From Halosimplex aquaticum (lineage in GTDB: Archaea; Halobacteriota; Halobacteria; Halobacteriales; Haloarculaceae): a stretch of 64,000 nucleotides of DNA. The stretch is taken from assembly GCF_028747785.1 (NCBI RefSeq), contig NZ_CP118158.1, positions 2,232,001-2,296,000 of the forward strand, given 5' to 3'. A program made the position numbers and the translations under genes. The notes beneath the pieces are model-generated. The model was not told the origin of the DNA. It made no database searches and was given only the letters and a program-made list of their open reading frames with translations. Shown here one piece after another: positions 1 to 7,041 of this stretch (position 1 is its first letter; every line of letters begins with the position of its first letter).

Positions 1-4
1 CACT

Positions 5-157
5 ATGGGTAAGAAGTCGAAAGCCAAGAAGAAGCGCCTGGGGAAACTCGAGCGCCAGAACACGCGCGTCCCGCCGTGGGTCATGCTCAAGACCGACCGC
101 AACGTCGAACGCAACCCGAAGCGGCGTCACTGGCGCCGTAGCGACACGGACGAATGA
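5..157 (+). CDS. rpl39e: 50S ribosomal protein L39e
   Basis: Encodes a 50-residue, very basic protein starting [18 protein letters not shown]. It carries the typical L39e pattern of Lys/Arg clusters, a central PPWVM segment and a C-terminal [10 protein letters not shown]39e is a small large-subunit protein near the exit tunnel in archaea and eukaryotes. Its stop codon overlaps the start of the L31e gene (ATGA at 154-157), so the two are probably translationally coupled. The ATG at 5 gives the full family length. It lies only four bases from the window edge, so its promoter is not visible. Confidence 0.96.
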   Translation: MGKKSKAKKKRLGKLERQNTRVPPWVMLKTDRNVERNPKRRHWRRSDTDE

Positions 158-432
158 GCGCCGGCGACTTCGAGGAACGGGTCGTCACCGTCCCGCTCCG
201 CGACACGAAGGCCGCGCCGAAGCAGGAAGAGGCCGACAAGGCCATGTCCATCGTCCGCGAGCACCTCGCCAAGCACTTCGCCGTCGACGAGGACGCCATC
301 AGGCTCGACCCCTCGATCAACGAGGCGGTCTGGGCGAACGGCCGGCAGAACCCGCCGCGCAAGCTGCGGGTCCGCGCCGCCCGCTTCGAGGAAGACGGCG
401 AGAGCATCGTCGAAGCAGAGACGGCAGAGTAA
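154..432 (+). CDS. rpl31e: 50S ribosomal protein L31e
   Basis: A 92-residue protein starting [17 protein letters not shown], matching archaeal L31e in length and in the N-terminal strand that leads into a basic helix around residues 25-45 ([12 protein letters not shown]). L31e sits at the rim of the exit tunnel of the large subunit. It overlaps L39e by four bases upstream, and the aIF6 gene begins two bases after its stop, making a tight three-gene operon that is common in archaea. The more acidic C-terminus is typical of haloarchaeal ribosomal proteins. Confidence 0.96.
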   Translation: MSAGDFEERVVTVPLRDTKAAPKQEEADKAMSIVREHLAKHFAVDEDAIRLDPSINEAVWANGRQNPPRKLRVRAARFEEDGESIVEAETAE

Positions 433-434
433 AC

Positions 435-1100
435 TTGCTCCGCGCGGCTTTCTCCGGTTCGGCGTACGTCGGTGTCTTCGCACGCGCGACAGACGACTGT
501 CTGCTCGTGCGCCCCGACGTCGACGCGGACCTCCGGGAGGACCTGGGCGAGGAGCTCGAGGTCCCCGTCGTCCCCACGACCGTCGGCGGGTCGGGGACCG
601 TCGGCGCCCTGGCGACCGGCAACGGGAACGGCCTCCTGGTGAGCAGCCGCGTTCGCGAGCGCGAGCGCGACCGCATCGCCGACGCGGCCGACGTCACCAT
701 CGGCGAGCTGCCCGGCCGGATCAACGCCGCCGGGAACGTCGTCCTCGCCAACGACAACGGAGCCTACGTCCACCCAGACCTCTCGGCCGAGGCGGTCCGC
801 GCCGTCGAGGACGCCCTCGACGTCCCCGTCGAGCAGGGCGTGCTCGCGGGCTCGCGGACGGTCGGGACGGCCGCGGTCGCCACGAACGCGGGCGTCCTCT
901 GCCACCCGGACGCCACCGACGCGGAACTGGACTTCCTGGAGGACCTGCTGGGCGTGCCCGCCGACATCGGCACCGTGAACTACGGCGCCCCGCTGGTCGG
1001 CTCCGGGCTCGTCGCCAACGACTACGGCTACGTCGTCGGTCAGGACACCACCGGCCCGGAGCTGGGCCGCATCGAGTCCGCCCTCGGCTACATCGACTGA
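435..1100 (+). CDS. eif6: Translation initiation factor aIF6
   Basis: A 221-residue protein with the eIF6 pseudo-fivefold pattern: repeated segments of about 45 residues containing G(T/S)xxVGxLATxNxNG-like and [12 protein letters not shown] turns (near residues 55-75, 140-155, 190-205). aIF6 binds the large subunit and blocks premature subunit joining. The start is a TTG at 435, two bases after the L31e stop, with no clear Shine-Dalgarno sequence, so translation probably depends on coupling. No in-frame ATG gives a full domain. The L39e-L31e-aIF6 order is the usual archaeal arrangement. Confidence 0.95.
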   Translation: MLRAAFSGSAYVGVFARATDDCLLVRPDVDADLREDLGEELEVPVVPTTVGGSGTVGALATGNGNGLLVSSRVRERERDRIADAADVTIGELPGRINAAGNVVLANDNGAYVHPDLSAEAVRAVEDALDVPVEQGVLAGSRTVGTAAVATNAGVLCHPDATDAELDFLEDLLGVPADIGTVNYGAPLVGSGLVANDYGYVVGQDTTGPELGRIESALGYID

Positions 1101-1122
1101 CCGACGGGAGTCGGCCGCGGCG

Positions 1123-1473
1123 TCAGAAGACGTTCTGTGGCAGTCTCGGCGCGTTCTCGGCGAGCACGGCCAGCGTCGGCTCGACGTCGCCGAACCGCGC
1201 CCCCCGAGTGACGACGTCGCGGTCGCGGTGCCACTCCACGACGCCGGCGTCCGCGAGTTTCGGGAGGTGCACGTGGTGCAACCGGACCGCGGTGAGCCGC
1301 TGGTGGTCCGGCCCGCCGCACCCGTCGCTGACCGGATCGGATTCCGCCGAGTCCGGGTCGCGTTCCAGTACCGCGTCGGGTACCTGTACCGGCTCGCGTT
1401 CGCGCAGTCGCAACAACAGCCGCCGTCGCACGTCGTTCGCCAGTAGTCCGAACACCGTCGAGGCCCCGAGCAT
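1123..1473 (-). CDS. Winged-helix regulator, DUF7344-like
   Basis: A 116-residue acidic protein. The N-terminus (MLGASTVFGLLANDVRRRLL) looks like the first helix of the haloarchaeal winged-helix family in which a domain opens with LLxNxRRRxLL. The segment AVRLHHVHLPKLADAGVVEW around residues 65-85 resembles the recognition helix and wing, as in ArsR-like proteins that read dimer partners. An in-frame GTG nine codons upstream (1500) is possible, but the ATG at 1473 fits the domain start. It lies opposite to and between aIF6 and LX, so it interrupts an otherwise co-directional translation cluster. Target genes are unknown. Confidence 0.72.
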   Translation of the reverse strand: MLGASTVFGLLANDVRRRLLLRLREREPVQVPDAVLERDPDSAESDPVSDGCGGPDHQRLTAVRLHHVHLPKLADAGVVEWHRDRDVVTRGARFGDVEPTLAVLAENAPRLPQNVF

Positions 1474-1643
1474 ACTCGCGGGTACACCTGGCTGACACAT
1501 AACTGTTATCTAGTCGTCAGATCCGCGATCGCCCGGGCGACGGTCACGGCAGAGCGGGTCACCGCTTCGGAGTCGGCGGCACTCGCGGCAGACGGAGAGT
1601 TCGTTGCGGAAGGTACTTCCCGCTCGCTCTCCCAGCGAGACAC

Positions 1644-1817
1644 ATGAGTGAGTTCACAGTCACCGGGCAGTGGAAAGCCCGCGACGGCTGGCAGGCCTTC
1701 GAGAAGGAGATCGACGCCGAGAACGAGGACGTCGCCCGCGAGCACGTCCTCGCCGAGTTCGGTTCGAAGCACGGACTCAAGCGCACGCAGGTCGACATCG
1801 AGGGGGTCGACGCATGA
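1644..1817 (+). CDS. rplX: 50S ribosomal protein L18Ae (LX)
   Basis: A 57-residue protein, MSEFTVTGQWKARDGWQAF onward, which is the short archaeal LX form of the eukaryotic L18a/L20a family: a beta strand (FTVTGQW), a helix with FEKEIDAENEDVARE, and a C-terminal strand ending in VDIEGVDA. The ATG at 1644 follows a gagaca stretch. The stop overlaps the prefoldin alpha start in an ATGA at 1814-1817, so the two are probably coupled, and FtsY follows. This LX-PfdA-FtsY order is widespread in archaea. Confidence 0.93.
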   Translation: MSEFTVTGQWKARDGWQAFEKEIDAENEDVAREHVLAEFGSKHGLKRTQVDIEGVDA

Positions 1818-2278
1818 GCCTCGGTGGTGGCGGCGGCGCCCAGCAGCAACTCCAGCAGATCGCCCAGGAGATCGAGCAGATCGAAGAACAGATCGAGGCC
1901 CTCGAGGGCGAGATCAGCGGACTGCAGGACGAGAAACAGGAGATGAACGAGGCCATGGAGGCCATCGAAGCGCTCGAGTCCGGCTCGACGGTCCAGGTGC
2001 CGCTCGGCGGCGACGCGTACGTCCGCGCCGAGGTCCAGGACATCGACGAGGTCATCGTCGAGTTCGGCGCCGGCTACGCCGCCGAGCAAGAGCAAAACGA
2101 CGCCATCGACATCCTCGAGAACAAGCAGGACACGCTCGACGAGCGCATCGAGGAGATCCGCTCGGACATCGCCGAGCTTGAGACCGAGAGCGAGGAGCTC
2201 GAACAGCAGGCCCAGCAGATGCAGCAACAGCAGATGCAGCAGATGCAGCAGATGCAGCAGCAGCAGGAAGACGAGTAA
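1814..2278 (+). CDS. pfdA: Prefoldin subunit alpha
   Basis: A 154-residue prefoldin alpha subunit. Two long coiled-coil arms (about residues 8-50 and 95-140) flank a beta-hairpin core with TVQVPLGGDAYVRAEV and a glycine-bearing VEFGAGYAAE. Prefoldin is a hexameric jellyfish-shaped chaperone that hands unfolded proteins to the thermosome. The C-terminal tail is unusual: glutamine and methionine in QMQQMQQ repeats, a low-complexity extension of the second coil. It overlaps LX by four bases, and FtsY starts six bases after its stop. Confidence 0.95.
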   Translation: MSLGGGGGAQQQLQQIAQEIEQIEEQIEALEGEISGLQDEKQEMNEAMEAIEALESGSTVQVPLGGDAYVRAEVQDIDEVIVEFGAGYAAEQEQNDAIDILENKQDTLDERIEEIRSDIAELETESEELEQQAQQMQQQQMQQMQQMQQQQEDE

Positions 2279-2284
2279 GGCCCG

Positions 2285-3562
2285 ATGTTCGACGGACTGA
2301 AAGAGAAACTCGGCCGCTTCAGCGACGACGTCGAGGAGGACGTCGACGACGAGGCGGTCGAGGAAGAGCCGGAAGACGCGGCCGAGGCCGAGGCGGCCGA
2401 GACCGACGCCGAGACGGCCGACGCCGGGACGGCCGACACCGAAGCGAGCGACGCGTCCGCCGAGACCGACGCCGCCTCGGAACCCGAGGAAACCGAAGCG
2501 GACGAGCCCGAGGTCGACGAGGACGATGTCGACGAGGACGATGTCGACGAGGACGAGTCCGAAGAAGACGGGACCGAGGAAGCCGCCGAGGACGACATCG
2601 ACGACGCCGACGAGGAAGCGGCGGCCGACGACGAGTCCGGAGACGACGAGGACTCCGACTCCGACGACGCCGGCCGGAGCCTCGGCGAGCGGGCGAAGCT
2701 CCTCGCGACCGGGAAGACAGTCATCGACGAGGAGGACCTGGAGAACCATCTCGACGACCTTGAGATCGCCTTGCTCCAGAGCGACGTGGAGATGGGCGTC
2801 GCCCAGGAGATCCTCGACGGCGTCGAGGAGAACCTCGTCGGCGAGACGCGGCGGCGGCTGTCCTCGACGGGCAACCTCGTCCGCGACGCGCTCCGCGAGG
2901 CGCTGTACGACGTTATCAGCGTCGGGCAGTTCGACTTCGACGAGCGGGTCGCCGAGGCCGACAAGCCCGTCGTGATCGTCTTCACCGGCGTCAACGGCGT
3001 CGGGAAGACGACGACCATCGCGAAGCTCTCGCGGTACTTCGAGGAGCGCGGGCTCTCGTCGGTGCTCGCCAACGGCGACACCTACCGCGCGGGCGCCAAC
3101 GAGCAACTGCAGCAACACGCCGACGCCCTCGACAGGGAGGTCATCTCCCACGAGCAGGGCTCGGACCCGGCGGCGGTCATCTACGACGCCATCGAGTACG
3201 CGGACGCCCACGACGTGGACGTCGTGCTGGGCGACACCGCCGGCCGGCTGCACACCTCCGACGGGCTGATGGACCAGCTCTCGAAGATCGACCGCGTGAC
3301 CGACCCGGACCTGACGCTGTTCGTCGACGAGGCGGTCGCCGGACAGGACGCGGTCAACCGGGCTCGCGAGTTCAACGACGCGGCGGAGATCGACGGCGCA
3401 GTGCTGACGAAGGCCGACGCGGACCCGCAAGGGGGCGCGGCCATCTCCATCGCGCACGTCACCGGCAAGCCGATCCTCTTTCTCGGCACCGGACAGGACT
3501 ACGACGACCTCGAACGGTTCGACCCCGAGGAGATCGTCGACCGACTCATCGGCGAGGAGTGA
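2285..3562 (+). CDS. ftsY: Signal recognition particle receptor FtsY
   Basis: A 425-residue SRP receptor GTPase. Residues 15-135 form an extremely acidic Asp/Glu/Ala/Thr tract (probably the membrane-facing A domain), then the N domain (about 140-215) and the G domain. Visible GTPase motifs are GVNGVGKTTT near 235, DTAGR near 317 and TKAD near 375, and the family signature PILFLGTGQDYDDLERFDPE closes the protein. It docks SRP-ribosome complexes to the Sec translocon. Positions 2513-2557 hold three tandem 15-bp units coding VDEDD/VDEDE within the acidic tract. It is the last gene of the LX-PfdA-FtsY run. Confidence 0.96.
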   Translation: MFDGLKEKLGRFSDDVEEDVDDEAVEEEPEDAAEAEAAETDAETADAGTADTEASDASAETDAASEPEETEADEPEVDEDDVDEDDVDEDESEEDGTEEAAEDDIDDADEEAAADDESGDDEDSDSDDAGRSLGERAKLLATGKTVIDEEDLENHLDDLEIALLQSDVEMGVAQEILDGVEENLVGETRRRLSSTGNLVRDALREALYDVISVGQFDFDERVAEADKPVVIVFTGVNGVGKTTTIAKLSRYFEERGLSSVLANGDTYRAGANEQLQQHADALDREVISHEQGSDPAAVIYDAIEYADAHDVDVVLGDTAGRLHTSDGLMDQLSKIDRVTDPDLTLFVDEAVAGQDAVNRAREFNDAAEIDGAVLTKADADPQGGAAISIAHVTGKPILFLGTGQDYDDLERFDPEEIVDRLIGEE

Positions 3563-3601
3563 GTCGGTTCCCGTCCGCGTCGGCTGTGCGGGTAGCGGCC
3601 G

Positions 3602-3874
3602 CTACTCGGAGACGGTCACGTCGCCGTCGCCGGTGACCGTCACCTCGTACCCGGCGTGGGAAAACGAGACGAGCGACAGCCCGCCGTCGCCGCTGCCGCC
3701 GGCGACGAGCCGTTCGAGCGCGTCGGGATCGACCGAGCGGAACAGCGGCGGGAGCGCGTCGGTGTCGCAGCCGTTCGCCGCTGCGAGCCGCTCGACGACC
3801 GCGACCGAAACGGTGTCGAAGCCGGCGGACGGCTCCCCCGATCGCTCGCTGTCTGGCTGCTGATCACGAACCAT
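3602..3874 (-). CDS. HalOD1 output-domain protein
   Basis: A 90-residue protein dominated by one small domain. The pattern SVAVVERLAAANGCDTDALPPL followed by RSVDPDALERLV and a terminal two-strand segment (YEVTVTGDGDVTVSE) is characteristic of the haloarchaeal output domain HalOD1, found alone or at the end of sensor and regulator proteins. Stand-alone copies are presumed signalling or regulatory partners; the biochemical function is not established. It is followed downstream, on the opposite strand, by ftsY and is unlikely to be part of that operon. Confidence 0.85.
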   Translation of the reverse strand: MVRDQQPDSERSGEPSAGFDTVSVAVVERLAAANGCDTDALPPLFRSVDPDALERLVAGGSGDGGLSLVSFSHAGYEVTVTGDGDVTVSE

Positions 3875-4035
3875 GAACTCGCCTCCACTGGCGCGACTGG
3901 CGCACCGATCGCAGTCGCTGCACGAACAGTATCACCACTGCCGCATTGGGCCGGCACGGCCGTCACTCTTCGGTGTGACGCGTCACGGGTACTAAGTGGC
4001 GGCCGCGGGAGTGACAGTCGACCGATCGGAGCCCG

Positions 4036-4701
4036 TCAGGAGGGCCGCAGGTCGCGGTGGTCGTGGTCGAGCGTGTTCCCGACGAGCGCGTCCTGGCCCC
4101 GCCGGAGTCGCGCCGAGGCCGCGTTCCGGGAGATGCCGAGTTCGTCGGCGACGTCCTGAAGCGAGCACTCCCGCGGGACGGCGAAGTAGCCGGCGTCGCG
4201 GGCCGCCGTCAGCGCCGCGCGCTGCTTCTCGGTCACCTCGTATTTCCCGTACGACGAGGGGTCCTCGTACCGGTAGAGTCGGTCGAGTTTGACCCCCTCG
4301 TGCGTGGCGCAAAATCGGTCGTCGAACGTCGAGACGGCTCCCCGGTCGGAGAACATGGCGCGGAGGACCCAGACGCCGTCTCTTCCTTCGGCGTTCAACA
4401 CCGTCGCGGCCACGCCGTCGAGCGCCGCGAACAGGTCGGTGTGGTCGCTGTCCCACTCGATTCGGTAGAGGGATTCGTCCTCGTGGCGTTCCACCACGGC
4501 GAACTCGCCGACGGAGGCGTCGCCGCGGAGCGCCGACTCGAACGCCTCGAAGTCGCCCGTCGCGACCCAGACGTACGGCGTTACCACCTGTCCGCCGTCG
4601 ACGACCATGCGCTCGACGGTGACCGTCCCGTCGACCGATCCGAGCGCGTCACCGAGCAGAAACGCCCCCGCGGGGACGGTGAACTCGCCGATGACGGTCA
4701 T
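4036..4701 (-). CDS. Bat-type helix-turn-helix regulator (HTH_10)
   Basis: A 221-residue regulator of the bacterio-opsin activator (Bat) type. Residues 1-150 match the N-terminal sensor-like region of these proteins (opening GEFTVPAGAFLLGDAL, with a later VWVLRAMFSDRGAVSTF strand pair). Residues 155-215 form the HTH_10 DNA-binding domain: LTAARDAGYFAVPRECSLQ followed by DVADELGISRNAASARLRRG. Such proteins usually activate or repress a neighbouring operon, but no obvious target is adjacent; the small Cys-containing gene directly upstream and the reductase beyond are candidates by position only. Confidence 0.88.
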   Translation of the reverse strand: MTVIGEFTVPAGAFLLGDALGSVDGTVTVERMVVDGGQVVTPYVWVATGDFEAFESALRGDASVGEFAVVERHEDESLYRIEWDSDHTDLFAALDGVAATVLNAEGRDGVWVLRAMFSDRGAVSTFDDRFCATHEGVKLDRLYRYEDPSSYGKYEVTEKQRAALTAARDAGYFAVPRECSLQDVADELGISRNAASARLRRGQDALVGNTLDHDHRDLRPS

Positions 4702-4747
4702 AGCGTCGCTTCGGTTCGCCGGAGAATAAAGTCCCTGCCGGCGACGG

Positions 4748-4903
4748 TCACTCGTCGCGCTCGTCCGAGAGGTGCTCCCACACCTCGGCGCAACCGCAGC
4801 CGTCCTCGACGTCGTCCAGGTGCGAGGTGTCGACCTCGCGCTCTCGTTCGTCCGATTCGACCTGCGCTTCCTCGTCGGCCTGCACGTTTGCCGTGTCGGT
4901 CAT
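4748..4903 (-). CDS. Small acidic protein with CxC motif
   Basis: A 51-residue acidic protein starting MTDTANVQADEEAQ and ending in a conserved-looking DGCGCAEVWEHLSDERDE. The paired cysteines in DGCGC could bind metal or act in redox, but no family function is known to me. The ATG at 4903 is preferred: the frame is open a further 22 codons upstream, but that part looks untranslated and overlaps a TATA-like tataaagg stretch (minus strand, near 4935). It lies divergent to the reductase operon and 46 bp upstream of the Bat-type gene on the same strand. Confidence 0.6.
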   Translation of the reverse strand: MTDTANVQADEEAQVESDEREREVDTSHLDDVEDGCGCAEVWEHLSDERDE

Positions 4904-5092
4904 TTGGTTGTTCAGTTCCAAGGCCCCACTCGGTATAAAGGCCCCCATCCGCGCACCCCTCGCCGTCACTGCCCGAAAGCGACAATTATCTCCGGTTCAC
5001 GGATCCCACCGAACCGCCGTATCCGGCACGTGGCGCCGGCACGAGGGCGATCCGCGGAACCGTCGGCAAATGACGCCGCATCCGCGAGAGAC

Positions 5093-5116
5093 CCCGGTGG
5101 AACCGACACCACCGGG
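5093..5116. other. Perfect 8-bp inverted repeat
   Basis: CCCGGTGG and CCACCGGG are separated by eight bases (AACCGACA). The hairpin lies in the otherwise gene-poor stretch before the reductase operon and 44 bp beyond the end of the small minus-strand Cys/His frame. It could be an operator of the reductase operon or a terminator stem of the small gene; there is no T-tract on the minus-strand side, which weakens the terminator reading. Confidence 0.4.
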
Positions 5117-5159
5117 TCGTTGCAGGTGAAACGGGGGTGGTCGTCGCCCGGGTCGGGTA

Positions 5160-5285
5160 TCACAGATAGCGGCAATCGGCGGAGGGTTTCCCGCAGTCGT
5201 GGCAGACCTGTCCGTGACGGGGAGATACAGGGTGGTGGACCGTGTGGCCGTGACACACGCACGCGCTCGTCGCGTGAACTTTCAC
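5160..5285 (-). CDS. Candidate Cys/His-rich microprotein (41 aa)
   Basis: A short frame starting at GTG encodes 41 residues: MKVHATSACVCHGHTVHH followed by PVSPRHGQVCHDCGKPSADC and RYL. It has a CxC and a CxxC pair, one further Cys, and seven His, strongly suggesting a zinc- or iron-binding microprotein. Haloarchaea carry many such zinc-finger proteins under 60 residues that gene finders miss. Supporting points: clean stop, metal-site spacing, and location in a 365-bp gap with no other gene. Against it: only a GTG start and no obvious Shine-Dalgarno sequence. It is antisense and upstream of the reductase operon. Confidence 0.45.
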   Translation of the reverse strand: MKVHATSACVCHGHTVHHPVSPRHGQVCHDCGKPSADCRYL

Positions 5286-5334
5286 TCATGAACGGGACAG
5301 ACACACACGCCTCCGTCACTCGGGGGGATCCGGC

Positions 5335-7041
5335 ATGAACACGGTCGAACAGCACAAACAGGAGAAACACCCGCTGGACGTGATCGAGGACGTCAAGGAG
5401 TACGCCGAGGAGGGCCTCTCCTTCGAGGAGATCGAGGAGCGGGCCGGCAGCGGCGAGTGGGAGCGGCTCAAGTGGGCTGGGATGTACTCCCACGGCCGCA
5501 AGGAGGGCTACTTCATGATGCGGACCAAGGTGCCGGGCGGCTACCTGTCGCCCGAGCAGGCCGAGGTCATCGGCGAGGTCGCCGAGGAGTACGCCGTCGC
5601 CCCCGAGGAGTGGGGCGGCGAGGAGCAAAACGACATCTGGGGCGACGCGTTCATGGACATCACGACCCGCCAGGACATCCAGATGCACTGGATCCGGGTC
5701 GAGGACGTGCCCGAGATCTGGGACACCTACGACGAGGTCGACCTCACGACGATCCAGGGCTGCGGCGACGGCGCCCGGAACGTGCTGGGCTGCCCCGCTG
5801 CCGGCCTCGACGGCCACGAGTGCTTCGACGCGCAACCCGTGATCGACGCCGTCTCCGACTACTTCACGGGCAACCGCGAGTACGCCAACCTGCCCCGGAA
5901 GTTCAAGATGACCATCACTGGCTGCAAACACGACTGCGGCCAGTCCCAGATCAACGACGTGGGGCTGACGCCGGCCCGCAAGGAAGTCGACGGCGAGGAG
6001 ATCTACGGCTTCCACTGCAAGGTCGGCGGCGGCCTCTCGGACGGCCCGCGGATGGCGACACAGATGGACGTGTTCGTCCCGCCCGGGGACACCGTCGAGT
6101 TCTGCCGCGCTATCGCCCAGACGTTCAAGGAACTGGGCGACCGCAACAACCGCGGCGTCTGCCGGATGCGCTACCTGGTCGAACAGCTTGGCACCGACAA
6201 GTTCGAGCGAGCGGTCCGCACCCGCTGTGAGGTCGACCTGCCCGACGCGGGCGTCGACCTCACGGAGGGGTACACCGGCGACCACGTCGGCGTCCACGAC
6301 CAGAAGGGCGAGGGGCTGAAGTACGTCGGCTTCAACGTCATCGCCGGCCGCATGGGCGGCGACGAGTTCGCCGAGGCCGCCCGCGCGGCGAAGCAGTACG
6401 GCACCGACGACGCGTCTATCCGCCTCGCGACCGACCAGAACTTCCTCATCACGCACATCCCCGAGGAGAACGTCGGCGACCTGCTGAACGAGCCGTTCGC
6501 CCGCAAGTACGAGCCCGACCCCGGCCCGTTCTCGCGGGGCGCCGTCGGCTGCACGGGCTCGGAGTTCTGCAACTACGGCATCATCGAGACGAAGAATCGC
6601 GTCTACCGCTGGGCGAAGGCGCTGGACCGCCGCATCGACACGCCCGACGATCTGGACGTGGTCCGGATGCACATGTCCGGCTGCTCGGCCTCCTGCGCCC
6701 AGCCGCAGATCGCCGACATCGGCTTCCGCGGCGAGACGGTCAACGTCGACGACCCCGAGACGACCACCAACGAGGAAGGCGACAACATCGTCGAGGGGAT
6801 GGACTTCGGCCTCGGCGGCGCGCTCGGCGCCGACAACGAGTTCATCGACTGGGTCGAGAACGCCGTCCCCGCCAGCGCCGTCATCCCGGCCATCGAGCAG
6901 CTGTTCGACGCCTACGTCGACGAGCGCGAGGAGGGCGAGCGCTTCTACGAGTGGACCCGCCGCGTCGGGAACAACCGCCTCCGGAAGATCATGCAGCGCG
7001 CCGACGCCAACGTCTCGGGAGGTGTCGCCCATGGGGACTGA
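5335..7041 (+). CDS. Siroheme nitrite/sulfite reductase
   Basis: A 568-residue protein of the nitrite/sulfite reductase family, which reduces nitrite or sulfite by six electrons at a siroheme coupled to a 4Fe-4S cluster. The cluster ligands are visible as C406-x5-C412 (CTGSEFC) and C450-x3-C454 (CSASC) in the second half. The first half has the paired domain opening DITTRQDIQMHWIRVED. Unusually, the first half also holds C143, C153, C197 and C201 at equivalent positions. The gene overlaps an FrhB-like gene by 11 bases, so the electron donor may be F420H2 rather than ferredoxin. Sequence alone cannot separate nitrite from sulfite reductase. A weak purine-rich site (ggggggat) precedes the ATG. 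Confidence 0.9.
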   Translation: MNTVEQHKQEKHPLDVIEDVKEYAEEGLSFEEIEERAGSGEWERLKWAGMYSHGRKEGYFMMRTKVPGGYLSPEQAEVIGEVAEEYAVAPEEWGGEEQNDIWGDAFMDITTRQDIQMHWIRVEDVPEIWDTYDEVDLTTIQGCGDGARNVLGCPAAGLDGHECFDAQPVIDAVSDYFTGNREYANLPRKFKMTITGCKHDCGQSQINDVGLTPARKEVDGEEIYGFHCKVGGGLSDGPRMATQMDVFVPPGDTVEFCRAIAQTFKELGDRNNRGVCRMRYLVEQLGTDKFERAVRTRCEVDLPDAGVDLTEGYTGDHVGVHDQKGEGLKYVGFNVIAGRMGGDEFAEAARAAKQYGTDDASIRLATDQNFLITHIPEENVGDLLNEPFARKYEPDPGPFSRGAVGCTGSEFCNYGIIETKNRVYRWAKALDRRIDTPDDLDVVRMHMSGCSASCAQPQIADIGFRGETVNVDDPETTTNEEGDNIVEGMDFGLGGALGADNEFIDWVENAVPASAVIPAIEQLFDAYVDEREEGERFYEWTRRVGNNRLRKIMQRADANVSGGVAHGD

